The translations under genes and the position numbers were made by a program. 45,353 nucleotides of DNA from Blastocatellia bacterium. Lineage in GTDB: Bacteria; Acidobacteriota; Blastocatellia; Pyrinomonadales; Pyrinomonadaceae. This document shows, one piece after another, positions 26,235-35,998 of the stretch (within the stretch, counting starts at the first letter, position 1; each line of letters begins with the position of its first letter). The DNA lies in contig JACCVY010000020.1 in NCBI GenBank assembly GCA_013697915.1, positions 1-45,353 of the forward strand. Reading direction: 5' to 3'. The notes below the pieces were generated by a model that saw nothing but the letters and a program-made list of their open reading frames with translations, did not search any database and had not been told where the DNA came from.

Positions 26235-28718
26235 ATGCATCCACAAGAGTTGAGCAACATGAAGACTAAAGAAGCCATGCTCATCGATCCGGTCTGCGGC
26301 ATGACAGTCTCACCGAAAACTGCGGCCGGGTCTTTCGAGTACGACGGCCAAACCTATTATTTCTGCAGCAAACATTGCCTCGCGAAGTTTCAGAGCGATC
26401 CTGGCTCGTTTCTCAATAAACCCGCCGGTCCGATGACGCCTCAGCCGGTAGTCATACAGCGCGCAAGAGTCCCAGCAAAATCTGCAGCTACCAGCATCAA
26501 CACCTGTCCCATGCATCCCGAGGTGCGCGAATTAAGGCCCAGCTCATGTCCAAAATGCGGCATGGCTCTAGAGCCGGTGACCATCACGGCCCCAAAGCAA
26601 AAGATCGAATACACCTGTCCGATGCACCCGGAGATCGTGCGCGACGCGCCCGGCAGTTGTCCTATCTGCGGCATGGCGCTCGAGCCGCGCACGGTTTCAC
26701 TCGAGGACGAAGAAAATCCTGAACTGAAGCAGATGCTGCGAAGGTTCTGGGTGTGCGTCGCGTTGTCAGTTCCGTTGCTGATTATCGGCATGAGCGAATT
26801 GATCCCAGGCGGGCCGTTCGACAAGTTACTGCCGATGGCTGTTCGGGGTTGGATCGAACTGGCGCTCGCGACTCCGGTTGTGCTTTGGGGCGCGTGGCCC
26901 TTCTTTGTGCGTGCCTGGCAATCGGTGGTCAATCGCTCGCTTAACATGTTCACGCTGATTGGAGTCGGCGTGGGCGTCGCTTATCTCTTCAGCGTGATTG
27001 CGAAACTCTTTCCCGAAATTTTTCCGCAGTCGTTTCGCGATTCGATGGGCAATGTGCCCGTTTACTTTGAAGCCGCTGCCGTGATCACGACGCTGGTGTT
27101 GTTGGGCCAGGTGCTGGAGTTGCGCGCGCGCAGTCGCACCGGCGCGGCTATTAAAGCTCTGCTGGGTTTGGCGCCAAAGACTGCACGACGTGTTGGCGCT
27201 GACGGCTCGGACGAAGACGTAGTTCTTGAGCAGGTAAACGTAGGCGACAAATTGCGCGTGCGGCCAGGAGAAAAAATCCCTGTCGACGGCGTAATCATTG
27301 AAGGTCGAAGCGCTGTTGATGAATCGATGATCAGCGGCGAACCGATTCCGGTAGCGAAGCAGGCAGGTGACCGGGTGATTGGCGCCACGGTAAATGGCAC
27401 CGGTTCGTTTGTGATGCAAGCCGAGCGCGTTGGGGCTGAAACTCTGCTGGCGCAAATTGTGCAGATGGTTGCGGACGCGCAGCGTAGCCGTGCGCCTATT
27501 CAAAAACTCGCGGACCTGGTCTCGGCTTATTTTGTGCCGGCAGTGTTTGCAATCTCGGTTTTGACTTTTGTTGTCTGGAGCTTGTGGGGACCGGAGCCGC
27601 GCCTGGCCCACGGCCTGGTAAACGCGGTCGCGGTGCTCATCATCGCCTGTCCCTGCGCGCTGGGCCTGGCGACGCCCATGTCGATCATGGTGGCCAGCGG
27701 GAAAGGCGCCGAAACCGGTGTGTTATTCAAAAATGCTGAAGCAATTGAGGTGTTGCGACAGATTGATACTTTGGTCGTTGACAAGACGGGCACACTGACC
27801 GAAGGCAAGCCAAAAGTAGTTTCGCTGGTCGCAGCGGAAGGTTTCGATGAGCAAACATTGCTGCGCCTGGCTGCGAGTGTCGAACGTAGCAGCGAACATC
27901 CGTTGGCCGCTGCGATAATTGCTGAAGCCGCGGCGCGTGGAATTGGACAGGCCAATGCAAAGGATTTTGCGTCGCTGACCGGCAAAGGAATAAAAGGCGA
28001 GGTTGATGGCCGGCAAGTGACCGTCGGTAACAGCGCGCTCGCTGCTCAATTGAACATTGACATCGACAGTCTGAATGAGCGTGCGGAAGCCTTGCGCACA
28101 GACGGGCAGACAGTATTGTTCGTTGGCGTTGACGGAAAAGCAGCGGGCTTGATCGGCATTGCGGATCCGATCAAAGCGACCAGTGTCGAGGCGGTCAAAC
28201 AACTGCACGCAGAAAACATTCGCATTGTCATGCTCACCGGCGATAGTGAAACGACCGCGCGAACCGTCGCTGCCAAACTTCACATCGACGAAGTGGTGGC
28301 TGAAGTGCTGCCAAATCAGAAAGCCGAAGTTGTGAAGCGTCTTCAGTCGGCAGGGCGAAGGGTGGCGATGGCCGGCGACGGCATTAATGACGCACCGGCG
28401 TTGGCCCAGGCCGACGTCGGGATTGCGATGGGCACCGGCACCGACGTCGCAATGGAGAGCGCGGCGGTTACTTTGGTAAAAGGTGACTTGCGCGGTATCG
28501 TCCGCGCCATTCGGCTCAGTCGCGCCACCATGAACAACATCAAACAGAATCTTTTCTTCGCGTTTGTTTACAACGCGCTGGGAGTGCCGGTTGCCGCCGG
28601 CGTGCTCTATCCATTCCTTGGCGTGCTGCTGAGTCCGATGATTGCCGCCGCGGCGATGAGTTTTAGTTCCGTCTCGGTGATCGCGAATGCGCTGCGATTG
28701 CGCAAAGCTCATATATAG
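26235..28718 (+). CDS. copA: P1B copper-transporting ATPase with YHS and two HMBD domains
   Basis: 827 residues. The N-terminus has a YHS domain ([20 protein letters not shown], ending [10 protein letters not shown]) and two heavy-metal-binding zinc-ribbon modules (TCPMHPEV...[10 protein letters not shown] and YTCPMHPEI...[10 protein letters not shown]) in place of HMA domains. Then come the P1B membrane helices, the actuator TGE-like loop (SGEPIPV), the CPC metal site C472-P-C474, the phosphorylation site D516-K-T-G-T and the nucleotide-binding SEHPLA. This is the bacterial Cu(I) exporter layout. The start is uncertain: a second ATG (MKTKEAML) is eight codons in. Confidence 0.93.
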   Translation: MHPQELSNMKTKEAMLIDPVCGMTVSPKTAAGSFEYDGQTYYFCSKHCLAKFQSDPGSFLNKPAGPMTPQPVVIQRARVPAKSAATSINTCPMHPEVRELRPSSCPKCGMALEPVTITAPKQKIEYTCPMHPEIVRDAPGSCPICGMALEPRTVSLEDEENPELKQMLRRFWVCVALSVPLLIIGMSELIPGGPFDKLLPMAVRGWIELALATPVVLWGAWPFFVRAWQSVVNRSLNMFTLIGVGVGVAYLFSVIAKLFPEIFPQSFRDSMGNVPVYFEAAAVITTLVLLGQVLELRARSRTGAAIKALLGLAPKTARRVGADGSDEDVVLEQVNVGDKLRVRPGEKIPVDGVIIEGRSAVDESMISGEPIPVAKQAGDRVIGATVNGTGSFVMQAERVGAETLLAQIVQMVADAQRSRAPIQKLADLVSAYFVPAVFAISVLTFVVWSLWGPEPRLAHGLVNAVAVLIIACPCALGLATPMSIMVASGKGAETGVLFKNAEAIEVLRQIDTLVVDKTGTLTEGKPKVVSLVAAEGFDEQTLLRLAASVERSSEHPLAAAIIAEAAARGIGQANAKDFASLTGKGIKGEVDGRQVTVGNSALAAQLNIDIDSLNERAEALRTDGQTVLFVGVDGKAAGLIGIADPIKATSVEAVKQLHAENIRIVMLTGDSETTARTVAAKLHIDEVVAEVLPNQKAEVVKRLQSAGRRVAMAGDGINDAPALAQADVGIAMGTGTDVAMESAAVTLVKGDLRGIVRAIRLSRATMNNIKQNLFFAFVYNALGVPVAAGVLYPFLGVLLSPMIAAAAMSFSSVSVIANALRLRKAHI

Positions 28719-28871
28719 ATTTGCGGGTTTAGTTCTAACGCTTTATGGCTTTGAGGGTGTAGTATCGTGATCGAGAGACAAACCTAAACGGCAGAGTCGA
28801 ATAGCGAGGAGCCAGGCGGTGGACATAGTATCGTCTGCTTCTTAAAACATTATTACGAGGAGACTGAGGCA

Positions 28872-29585
28872 ATGAAGTATTCGTTTCGACAACGGTTGAT
28901 TGGCGCGCTTGCCGCCTGCTTATTGTTGGTAATTTCTGCGAATCTGGCGTCGGCGAAAAAGCAATCGAGAATGCAGGATGCAACTCGTCACGCCCAGGAA
29001 GCGGCGGAGGTTTTTACTGAGATCATGAACATCCGCGAGCGCGCCATTCCCAAGGAATTGCTCGATAAAGCTGAAGCAATTGCGGTTTTTCCGGATGTTG
29101 TGAAGGCTGCCTTCATCTTTGGCGCCAAGGGCGGTCAGGGTCTGATCAGCAGGCGCACAGCGAAGGGCTGGTCGGCCCCGGCTTTCTTTAATATCGGTGG
29201 CGGCAGCTTTGGCGCTCAGATCGGGGCGACGAAAACTGACTATGTGCTGCTGATCATGAATCAGGAAGGCCTCAAAGGGTTGCTCGAAGACAAGTTTGAG
29301 CTTGGTGGCGAAGTGGGCATTGCTGCTGGTCCAGTCGGACGCGAAGCAGCAGCTTCAACTAATGCCACCCTCGATGCAGGAATACTTTCATATTCACGTA
29401 GCAAGGGAGCTTTCATCGGTGCTGCGCTTAAAGGCGCGGTCATTAGTCCCGACAACCATCTCAACGAAGCCGTCTATGGCAAGAAAGCAAAAGACGTGTT
29501 GACCGGACCCCCGATGACGTTGACGCAGATGCCGGCAGGAGTTCGCATCTTTCCGCGCACGCTGGCGCGTTACTCATTACGCTAA
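28872..29585 (+). CDS. Secreted SYLF-domain (YSC84-like) lipid-binding protein
   Basis: 237 residues: signal peptide (about 1-26), then a SYLF domain with AIAVFPDVVKAAFIFGAKGG and GWSAPAFFNIGGGSFGAQIG, a DYVLLIMNQEG strand and SYSRSKGAFIGAALKGAVI, family hallmarks. SYLF proteins bind phosphoinositides in eukaryotes; in bacteria the exported versions have no agreed role. ACGAGGAGA precedes the ATG. It stands alone after copA. Confidence 0.9.
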   Translation: MKYSFRQRLIGALAACLLLVISANLASAKKQSRMQDATRHAQEAAEVFTEIMNIRERAIPKELLDKAEAIAVFPDVVKAAFIFGAKGGQGLISRRTAKGWSAPAFFNIGGGSFGAQIGATKTDYVLLIMNQEGLKGLLEDKFELGGEVGIAAGPVGREAAASTNATLDAGILSYSRSKGAFIGAALKGAVISPDNHLNEAVYGKKAKDVLTGPPMTLTQMPAGVRIFPRTLARYSLR

Positions 29586-29593
29586 GTGATCGA

Positions 29594-29698
29594 AGTGGCA
29601 CAGACTTTAAGTAGCACGGACTTTAGTCTGTGCTTCATTTGTGGGAGCAAAGACTAGAGTCTATGCTGCTGCCGACGCTGACTGAAGTCTGTGCCACT
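29594..29698. repeat. Palindromic intergenic repeat (CACAGACTT family)
   Basis: Outer arms AGTGGCACAGACTT (29594-29607) and AAGTCTGTGCCACT (29685-29698) pair perfectly over 14 bp, with inner copies of CGGACTTTAGTCTG. The core CACAGACT...AGTCTGTG recurs before tuf at 45143, so this is a dispersed repeat. It lies between the SYLF gene and the lexA promoter. Confidence 0.75.
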
Positions 29699-29709
29699 AA
29701 CAAAACGAC

Positions 29710-29738
29710 TTGACGCTTTTGTTATCGCGCCATAGAAT
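29710..29738 (+). promoter_or_regulatory. lexA promoter
   Basis: TTGACG (29710-29715), 17-bp spacer, TAGAAT (29733-29738), 62 nt before the lexA ATG. No sequence I could confidently call a LexA operator was identified. Confidence 0.7.
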
Positions 29739-29800
29739 GCGCGCGTTACCTCAAGGGGTCGTCCTGCTCTCTTCCGAAACGGCGCGATTGAATTGAAGTG

Positions 29801-30421
29801 ATGCTGCCACGCACTCAACGACAGAAAGACATTCTCGACTACATCACGCGCTTCTCGGAGCGGCATGGTTACGAACCTTCGTACGCTCAGATCGCCCGGC
29901 ACTTTGGCGTCAAGTCGCGCGCCACGATTGCAAAACACATCGCTGCGCTCGAACGTCGAGGACTGCTGGCCCGCAAACATGAAGACGGATCGTTTGCGCT
30001 CAATGTAACGGTTGACGATCCCAACGCGCTGTGTGAAGTGAAGCTACTGGGACGGATCGCCGCCGGCGCGCCGCTCGATGTGGTTGAATGTGACGAGACA
30101 GTTGCGGTGCCACGCTTCTTACTTGGCCGAGTGCGACCCGAACGAGTTTATGCTTTGAAGGTCAAGGGCGATTCGATGATCGACGAGCACATCTGCGACG
30201 GCGATATCGCCTTGATCGAAAATCGCACCGATGCGCGCGACGGCGAAATTGTTGTTGCGCTACTCGTCGACCAGAACCAGGCAACATTAAAGAGATTATA
30301 TCGACGAGGCGTCAACGTTGAGCTTCATCCCGCAAACTCGCAACTGCAACCGCTCACCTTGCCGGCCAATCAAATCAGCGTCCAGGGTATCTTTCGCGGG
30401 CTCCTGCGTCCCACCGCTTAG
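29801..30421 (+). CDS. lexA: LexA repressor
   Basis: 206 residues. N-terminal winged helix (LPRTQRQKDILDYITRF, with YEPSYAQIARHFGVKSRATI as recognition region), then the S24 self-cleaving domain: cleavage site A88-G89, catalytic Ser125 (KGDSM) and Lys164. It represses the SOS regulon and cuts itself when RecA is activated. The ATG is chosen over a GTG directly upstream. Its promoter at 29710 is strong. Sequence is intact. Confidence 0.95.
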   Translation: MLPRTQRQKDILDYITRFSERHGYEPSYAQIARHFGVKSRATIAKHIAALERRGLLARKHEDGSFALNVTVDDPNALCEVKLLGRIAAGAPLDVVECDETVAVPRFLLGRVRPERVYALKVKGDSMIDEHICDGDIALIENRTDARDGEIVVALLVDQNQATLKRLYRRGVNVELHPANSQLQPLTLPANQISVQGIFRGLLRPTA

Positions 30422-30520
30422 TCAACAAAACAGCGAAATAAGTCAGTAAAATGTGAGTTGCGCGGCTTTGCCGCAGTCCGTGTGGAGAGGCTCTGCCTTT
30501 CCGAGACAGTCAAACTTTAA

Positions 30521-30541
30521 TTTTGAGGCTGTGCCTCAAAA
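30521..30541. terminator. Bidirectional hairpin between convergent genes
   Basis: TTTTGAGGC / GCCTCAAAA with a TGT loop: a perfect 9-bp palindrome with A/T flanks, between lexA (plus) and the PhyH gene (minus). Suited to ending transcription in either direction. Confidence 0.65.
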
Positions 30542-30577
30542 GCTCGGTCACCCTCCACTTTGACAGCTAAATCTAAA

Positions 30578-31417
30578 TTATTTGAAGCCCCGCAAAGGCA
30601 TGTCTGCCGGGCGCTGTAGCCAGTTGTCCGGGGCGGAGATGCTGTTCGCATCGATCAAATGCAACGTGTATGCATGCCGCGATCTTGAGGAACGATTGGC
30701 TAGACTCTTATGAGGCAGCAGCCCATGAATTAGGATTAGGCTTCCCTTCGTTACTTCCAAGGGAACCAGTTGATCTTCAGGCCAGGGCTCCGAATTGTAA
30801 GTTTCAAAATGCATTCCTTCCGTTCCACTTAACCAACGTTGCTTAAGTTCCAGCTCGTGTCCGCCGGCCATGACCCACAGACAACCGTTCTCAAGAGTGG
30901 CATCTTCCAGCGCAAACCAAAGCCCGATGATGTTCTGCGGTTCGGTGTAGAGAAATGTGCTGTCCTGATGACACACCACTTCGCCACCGATACGTGGTTG
31001 CTTGAAGATGTACATCGACTGGAGCAAAAGAGGGTCGACCAGACCAAGATCCGCGGCTAGTTGCTGAAGTTCATGGGTGCGCGAGAATTCATTGAAGACA
31101 GGATCGAGATCGTGAAGCGCGTGACCGATCTTGTTGATCGATTGTTCCTTGCTTTGCTTCAGTGTGTCGTCCGGCAGAAACGCATCTTCTTCGAAGAAGA
31201 AATGAATCTTGCCGGCGGACTCGAGAAAGTAATCGTTAGCAAGCCGGTTCTGTTCGTGAGTGGAAAAGATTGAAGCAACGCCGCGTGGATCAAAGTTTTC
31301 GACCAGCTGCTCAGCTCGCGCTCGCAAACGATCGCAAGCGGGGGCTTCGACAAAATCCTTCAGCACCAAAAATCCATCGCGCTGATAGTGTTTCAGTTGG
31401 GCGGCGCTAATTCGCAT
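30578..31417 (-). CDS. PhyH-family Fe(II)/2-oxoglutarate dioxygenase
   Basis: 279 residues of a single PhyH domain: FLVLKDFVEAPACD at the start, the iron-binding H150-Q-D152 in VVCHQDSTFLY and a distal His in ILIHGLLPHKSLANRSSR. The enzyme would hydroxylate an unknown small molecule using 2-oxoglutarate and oxygen; some family members act on phytanoyl-CoA or secondary metabolites. No neighbouring pathway suggests the substrate. Confidence 0.9.
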   Translation of the reverse strand: MRISAAQLKHYQRDGFLVLKDFVEAPACDRLRARAEQLVENFDPRGVASIFSTHEQNRLANDYFLESAGKIHFFFEEDAFLPDDTLKQSKEQSINKIGHALHDLDPVFNEFSRTHELQQLAADLGLVDPLLLQSMYIFKQPRIGGEVVCHQDSTFLYTEPQNIIGLWFALEDATLENGCLWVMAGGHELELKQRWLSGTEGMHFETYNSEPWPEDQLVPLEVTKGSLILIHGLLPHKSLANRSSRSRHAYTLHLIDANSISAPDNWLQRPADMPLRGFK

Positions 31418-31481
31418 CGGGCCGCGAGGTTAACAGCTCGACGGCGCTAAATCTATTGAGTACGGCAGCTTCGAACGCGCA
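31418..31481. other. Short intergenic gap
   Basis: No feature seen. Confidence 0.2.
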
Positions 31482-31652
31482 CTAATATCGATCCGCGCGA
31501 CGCATGCCTGATAGACCAGGCAGCAGAAAAGCGAGTGACAATAACATGACGGCCAGACTCAACGCCGTGCCGGCGCATACCAGATCCAAAATGGCCAACA
31601 GCGCCTAAACCAAAGCCAAAACAGCGAGTATTGCAGTTAACGGTGCTTTCAT
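31482..31652 (-). pseudogene. Small hydrophobic ORF broken by an in-frame UAG
   Basis: With an AAGGAG ribosome binding site upstream, the ATG at 31652 reads MKAPLTAILAVLALV and then meets TAG (31607-31605). In the same frame it continues as two hydrophobic segments (ALLAILDLVCAGTALS and LAVMLLSLAFLLPGLSG) to a stop at 31484-31482, 57 codons in all. It looks like a small two-helix membrane protein with one nonsense mutation. A genuine 15-residue peptide is the alternative. Confidence 0.45.
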
Positions 31653-31836
31653 AGTGTCTCCTTCGGAAACCTTTGATTTGTTATAGAACATTTAAACGAG
31701 CTGTTTCAGAAGTAGCAAATCAATTCCACAACCGATCGTCGGCGCGTATTTGCAGGCTTTTTGTTGTGTTATGGTAGTCGGGCTGGAAAAAATAAAAGCG
31801 GCGTGATTAACACGCCGCCTGCTTGAAATGTTTTGC

Positions 31837-31912
31837 TGGAGCCGGCTGCCGGAGTTGAACCGGCGACCTTCTAATTACGAATCAGACGCTCTACCAACTG
31901 AGCTAAGCCGGC
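31837..31912 (-). tRNA. tRNA-Thr (anticodon CGU)
   Basis: 76 nt including CCA. On the minus strand: acceptor GCCGGCT paired with AGCCGGC, D-loop TAGCTCAGTTGGTAGAGC, anticodon loop TTCGTAA (CGT, Thr ACG codon), T-loop GGTTCAACTCC. All arms close and CCA is encoded. Confidence 0.95.
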
Positions 31913-32019
31913 TTCTGATTGCATTCGCTTTAGAGCGCTTGCGAAGCGAGTCTGCACTATACGAATGCGCGCTTTTGAGTGTCAAGCAGGCGAATAAGAA
32001 ACGGGAGGACACGAGCCTT

Positions 32020-32286
32020 ATGGGTAGAGAGCAGATGAGAAACCTTGATGTTGCGAAGGTCGGCGCTGGAAACGCAGTAAACGAATTTGAGTACCAGAAA
32101 CATCAGGGCGAGATAACCGAGCAAGAGCATGCGGGTCAACAGGGACGCGTTGGCAAACGATTGACGCAAGCCGAACGAGTAGCGCAGGTGACCGCCGCCG
32201 CTCATAAAAAGGTGGAGAAGAAGCGCAAAAAAGAAGGAACGAAGTCCGTCTCCACCAAGCGCGCCGCGAAGGGCAAGAAGAAGTGA
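32020..32286 (+). CDS. Small lysine-rich hypothetical protein
   Basis: 88 residues, with a GGGAGG ribosome binding site 11 nt before the ATG; another ATG (32035) is five codons in. The C-terminal half is very basic (KKVEKKRKKEGTKS...), suggesting nucleic-acid contact, while the N-terminal part (NEFEYQKHQGEITEQEH) is not recognised. The longer in-frame extension upstream runs through the tRNA region and is not credible. Function unknown. Confidence 0.5.
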   Translation: MGREQMRNLDVAKVGAGNAVNEFEYQKHQGEITEQEHAGQQGRVGKRLTQAERVAQVTAAAHKKVEKKRKKEGTKSVSTKRAAKGKKK

Positions 32287-32418
32287 TTACTGGGAACGCG
32301 GCCGTCTCGTCCGCCATGGCGAGGCGCTGCCTCACCTACAATGAGAAGGCTCAACCGTAGAGCCATAGGCGCTGCGCACATCAGGTGGCAGAGCCATAAG
32401 AGTTATGGCTGGTTCCAA

Positions 32419-33768
32419 ATGAAAAAGATAAACGTAATCGGTGGCGGATTCGCAGGTGTTGAAGCTGCATGGCAAGCAGCCCGCGCCGGAGCACAGGTGC
32501 GCCTGTTTGAGATGCGGCCCGTCAAACAAACGCCAGCGCATCGCACCGACAAACTCGCCGAGATTGTTTGTTCAAATTCGCTGAAGTCGGACGAACCGGG
32601 CTCGGCTCCTTATTTATTAAAGGAGGAGCTGCGTCGCGCCGGCTCGCTCGTGATGGAAGTCGCAGCCGCCACGAAAGTTCCCGCTGGCGCCGCGCTGGCT
32701 GTCGATCGGCACAAGTTTGCAGAACTAATCACCCGGGAAATCGAAAGCAATCCAAACATCGAGTTGGTTCGTGAAGAAGCGAAAGAGATTCGCGAAGATG
32801 AAATAACGATCATCGCCACCGGGCCCCTGTCGTCCGATGCTTTAACCGCTGAGATCATGAAGATCACCGGAAGTGAGCAGCTCTACTTTTATGACGCGAT
32901 AGCGCCGATTGTCGCAGCTGATTCAGTCGATCGCTCGGTAGCTTTTCTGGCCGCGCGGTACGGCAAGGGCGGTGACGACTATCTGAATTGCCCGTTCAAT
33001 GAGGAGCAGTACGCGATATTTTATGACGCGCTGATCAATGCGCAGAGCGTTCCCTTGCAACGTTTTGAAGACACGCGCTGGTTCGAAGCTTGTCTGCCGA
33101 TTGAAGAATTAGCTCGGCGCGGAGTCGATACCCCGCGCTTTGGTCCGATGAAGCCAGTTGGTTTGGTGGATCCGCGCACGGGCCGGGAGCCCTATGCAGC
33201 CGTGCAGCTGCGGCAGGAAAATTTAATGGCTGACGCATACAGCCTGGTTGGCTTTCAGAATCATCTACGTTACGGCGAACAGGCGCGCGTGCTGCGATTG
33301 ATACCGGGAATGGAGCGGGCTGAGTTTATTCAGTTTGGCCAAATTCATCGCAACACTTACATTTGCTCGCCGCGTGTGTTGGCCGCGACCATGCAAATGC
33401 GCGAGCGCCCGAATATATTTTTTGCCGGGCAAATTACCGGCGTTGAAGGCTATGTCGAGTCGGTCGCGATGGGTTGGCTGGCGGGAGTTAACGCGGCCCG
33501 GCTGGCTGCCGGTGACGTGTTGATTGAAGCGCCGCGTTTGAGTGCCATCGGCGCCCTGGCGCGTTATGTTTCTCGAACTGAAACCAAAAACTTCCAGCCG
33601 GTCAACATTACTTTCGCTTTGCTGGAACCGCTGGCAGAGGATGAGCGACGGCGTGTTCGACGCAAACGTGATAGGCACGAACTGCAAGTAAATCTGGCTT
33701 TGAAAGAATGGGACGCGTGGCTTCAGCAAAACCAGAATCGAGAACCGGCGTTGCAAGCTTCCGTCTGA
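32419..33768 (+). CDS. trmFO: TrmFO, folate-dependent tRNA (uracil-54) methyltransferase
   Basis: 449 residues. The N-terminal FAD-binding motif VIGGGFAGVEAAW starts at the chosen ATG (MKKINVIGG); an earlier ATG would add 26 residues outside the family's N-terminus. EIVCSNSLKSDEPG contains the conserved Cys, and FAGQITGVEGYVES is a C-terminal family motif. The enzyme methylates U54 of tRNA using methylenetetrahydrofolate and FADH2. Ends just before the next gene's GTG start. Confidence 0.95.
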   Translation: MKKINVIGGGFAGVEAAWQAARAGAQVRLFEMRPVKQTPAHRTDKLAEIVCSNSLKSDEPGSAPYLLKEELRRAGSLVMEVAAATKVPAGAALAVDRHKFAELITREIESNPNIELVREEAKEIREDEITIIATGPLSSDALTAEIMKITGSEQLYFYDAIAPIVAADSVDRSVAFLAARYGKGGDDYLNCPFNEEQYAIFYDALINAQSVPLQRFEDTRWFEACLPIEELARRGVDTPRFGPMKPVGLVDPRTGREPYAAVQLRQENLMADAYSLVGFQNHLRYGEQARVLRLIPGMERAEFIQFGQIHRNTYICSPRVLAATMQMRERPNIFFAGQITGVEGYVESVAMGWLAGVNAARLAAGDVLIEAPRLSAIGALARYVSRTETKNFQPVNITFALLEPLAEDERRRVRRKRDRHELQVNLALKEWDAWLQQNQNREPALQASV

Positions 33769-33776
33769 GGGATTCT

Positions 33777-34859
33777 GTGTCGCAAAGCGCCGGCGTTCTT
33801 TTAAGCGCATGTCTGCTGTTTAGTTTTGGTGGATTAAGCGCCGTTGCGCAATCAGGCCGGCTCAAAAAACCAACCCCAAAGTCTGCCACGAAGAAACCGC
33901 AAACGCCGGCCGGCCCGGTTGCCGAGCCTTCACCACCCGCAAATCCAAATAAGACTCCGCCCTCCGCCGCTGACAACGCAAGCGGTGAAGTCGACTCGAC
34001 GGATATTGTGCGAGTCAGTTCGAATCTGGTGCCCATACCGGTCTCTGTTTTTGACGCTCGCGGCATCGCGCTCACCGGACTGAAGCGTGAAGACTTTGAG
34101 CTGCGAGTGGACGGGCAGTTGCGAAATATCAGCGACCTGACGCGCACAGAAACAAATGTGCGCATGGCAATGTTGTTTGATAACAGCGGCAGCATCGATT
34201 TCGCGCGCGAGTTTGAAAAGCAAGCCGCCAAGCATTTTTTTCGCCGGGTCATGAGACCTACGGATGAGGCCGCCATTTTTTCCATCGGTTCGGAAAACTA
34301 CCTGGCCCAGCCTTTGACAACGAATGTTTCTTTACTTGAGCGTACCATCGAAGGTTTCGCCAGGCCTGAAGGTTCGACCTCACTTTTCGATGCCATCATT
34401 GACGCTGCAGCCTATCTGCGTCCGCACACAGGACGGCGCGTGCTGGTAATCGTTTCCGACGGCGTGGAGACGACCAGCAGGAATGATTTTGAGACTACGA
34501 TGAGGCAAGTGCTGGCGGATGATTGTCAGATCTTCGTCGTGCAAACCGGACTGTACGAAGGCGCGAACGTGCGCGCCCTGGCGGCCGAGCGCCGCATGGA
34601 ACAACTCTCCGGCCAGACGGGCGGCGCGGTCTATGTTCCCAAGACGACCGATGACCTCGACGCAGCCTTCCAACAAATCGCCGCGGACCTGGCACAGCAG
34701 TACGTTCTTAGTTACTACTCGGGCGAGGAACGGCGCGATGGCCGTTTTCATCTGATCGATCTGCGAGTGAAGGCAAGAAAAGACGTGCGAGTTCGCGCGC
34801 GCAAGGGCTATTATTCGCCGAAGCCGTCGAACGTTGCGGCGGATGAGAAGCATTCGTGA
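33777..34859 (+). CDS. Secreted VWFA-domain protein (acidobacterial VWFA-related family)
   Basis: 360 residues from the GTG start. TGAGGG lies 5 nt upstream and the signal peptide (VSQSAGVLLSACLLFSFGG...) begins immediately. An ATG at 33708 (which would overlap trmFO by 61 nt) is less likely. A Pro/Lys-rich linker precedes the domain, with RVSSNLVPIPVSVFDARG and the metal-binding MIDAS motif D-N-S-G-S (AMLFDNSGSIDF). The family is abundant in Acidobacteriota and is a taxonomic pointer. Function: adhesion or protein binding, unproven. Confidence 0.85.
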   Translation: MSQSAGVLLSACLLFSFGGLSAVAQSGRLKKPTPKSATKKPQTPAGPVAEPSPPANPNKTPPSAADNASGEVDSTDIVRVSSNLVPIPVSVFDARGIALTGLKREDFELRVDGQLRNISDLTRTETNVRMAMLFDNSGSIDFAREFEKQAAKHFFRRVMRPTDEAAIFSIGSENYLAQPLTTNVSLLERTIEGFARPEGSTSLFDAIIDAAAYLRPHTGRRVLVIVSDGVETTSRNDFETTMRQVLADDCQIFVVQTGLYEGANVRALAAERRMEQLSGQTGGAVYVPKTTDDLDAAFQQIAADLAQQYVLSYYSGEERRDGRFHLIDLRVKARKDVRVRARKGYYSPKPSNVAADEKHS

Positions 34860-34932
34860 CGGCCGAAAGTTTTGGAAAGAATTAACAGGATTTACAAAAC
34901 TCACCAAGGGTTAATGCCATCCTGTCTAATGA

Positions 34933-35862
34933 ATGAGGACTATGGAGCAATTGCTGACACAGTTTCTCGAGCACCTGCGTTACGAGCGCAACGTCAGCGA
35001 ACACACCCTACGCAATTACCAGAGCGACCTCGAACAGTTTCAAGACTACCTGGCTCCCGCGCATCCGAAAACAGGGAAGAGAAGTACCCCCGCCTTGGCG
35101 ACAATAGATCACATTACCATTCGCGAATGGCTGTCGACTCTACACACCGCACAAAAAAAGAAGGCTTCAATCGCTCGCAAGCTGGCCGCTTTGCGCACGT
35201 TTTTCCAATTCCTGGTGCGCGAAGGTTTGCTGGAAATGAATCCCGCAAAACTTGTCGCCACGCCGCGCCTGGAAAAAAAACTGCCGGTGCATCTCTCGAT
35301 TGAAGAAGCAATCAGGTTTATTGAAACGCCGGACGTGACAACCGATCTTGGTAGACGGGATCGGGCCATGCTGGAATTGATGTATGCGACGGGCGTGCGC
35401 GTGGCCGAGTTGACCAGGATGAATCTCGGCCACATTGATTTCAAGAATAGATTGATTCGCGTGACGGGCAAGCGACGCAAAGAGCGCATCGTGCCGTTTG
35501 GTGAGCCGGCCCTCGACGCTTTGCGCACCTATTTGGATATTCGCGATAAGTTTTTAGATGCGGCGCCGGTTTCAGTCCGCGAGCCGGAAGCGCTTTTTCT
35601 AAATTACCAGGGAACGAGAATTACGACCCGTTCAGTGGGACGTATGGTTGAAAAATACATCAACATCTGCGCCGGACGACACGACATCAGCCCGCACGCG
35701 CTGCGTCACTCGTTTGCAACACACCTGCTCGATAGCGGCGCGGACCTGCGCGATATACAAGAACTGCTGGGACACGCGCGACTCTCAACCACGCAAATCT
35801 ACACTCACGTCTCCATGGAAAAATTGATTCAGGTTTACGACAAGGCGCATCCGAAAGCGTAG
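34933..35862 (+). CDS. XerC/XerD-type tyrosine recombinase
   Basis: 309 residues with both expected domains: an N-terminal SAM-like core-binding domain ([19 protein letters not shown]) and the catalytic domain with the first Arg (ATGVRVAEL), the Lys strand ([12 protein letters not shown]), [12 protein letters not shown] and [14 protein letters not shown], ending with the Tyr. It resolves chromosome dimers in its usual role. XerC or XerD cannot be told from this alone. Start: two ATGs at 34933 and 34942; the latter has TGAGGA directly upstream. Confidence 0.92.
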   Translation: MRTMEQLLTQFLEHLRYERNVSEHTLRNYQSDLEQFQDYLAPAHPKTGKRSTPALATIDHITIREWLSTLHTAQKKKASIARKLAALRTFFQFLVREGLLEMNPAKLVATPRLEKKLPVHLSIEEAIRFIETPDVTTDLGRRDRAMLELMYATGVRVAELTRMNLGHIDFKNRLIRVTGKRRKERIVPFGEPALDALRTYLDIRDKFLDAAPVSVREPEALFLNYQGTRITTRSVGRMVEKYINICAGRHDISPHALRHSFATHLLDSGADLRDIQELLGHARLSTTQIYTHVSMEKLIQVYDKAHPKA

Positions 35863-35997
35863 GTAATGGTAAATAGTGAATGGTAAATGGTCAGGACTTG
35901 AAAGGCGAGTAAACTATTGTGAGTTGAATGCGAGCGAGGTTGTCAAAACTTCGCAAGCTAATCAGAACCATTTACCATTTACGATTTACTATTTACC
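35862..35997. repeat. Large imperfect inverted repeat after xer
   Basis: Left arm 35862-35891 (GGTAATGGTAAATAGTGAAT...) and right arm 35967-35997 (ACCATTTACCATTTACGATT...) pair over about 30 nt, separated by about 75 nt. The arms are built of short repeats of GGTAAAT. It lies between convergent genes (xer and dksA-like) and may act as a bidirectional terminator, or be one of a dispersed class also seen at 44781 and 44959. Confidence 0.7.
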
Positions 35998-35998
35998 G

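Noticed and set aside
27723-28712. 329-residue minus-strand ORF
   Set aside because: Antisense shadow of the copper ATPase with no recognisable domain or ribosome binding site.
31828-32019. N-terminal extension of the lysine-rich protein
   Set aside because: It runs through tRNA-Thr and non-coding sequence; the ribosome binding site is at 32003-32008.
34872-35303. 143-residue plus-strand ORF
   Set aside because: It is out of frame with, and a shadow of, the Xer recombinase.
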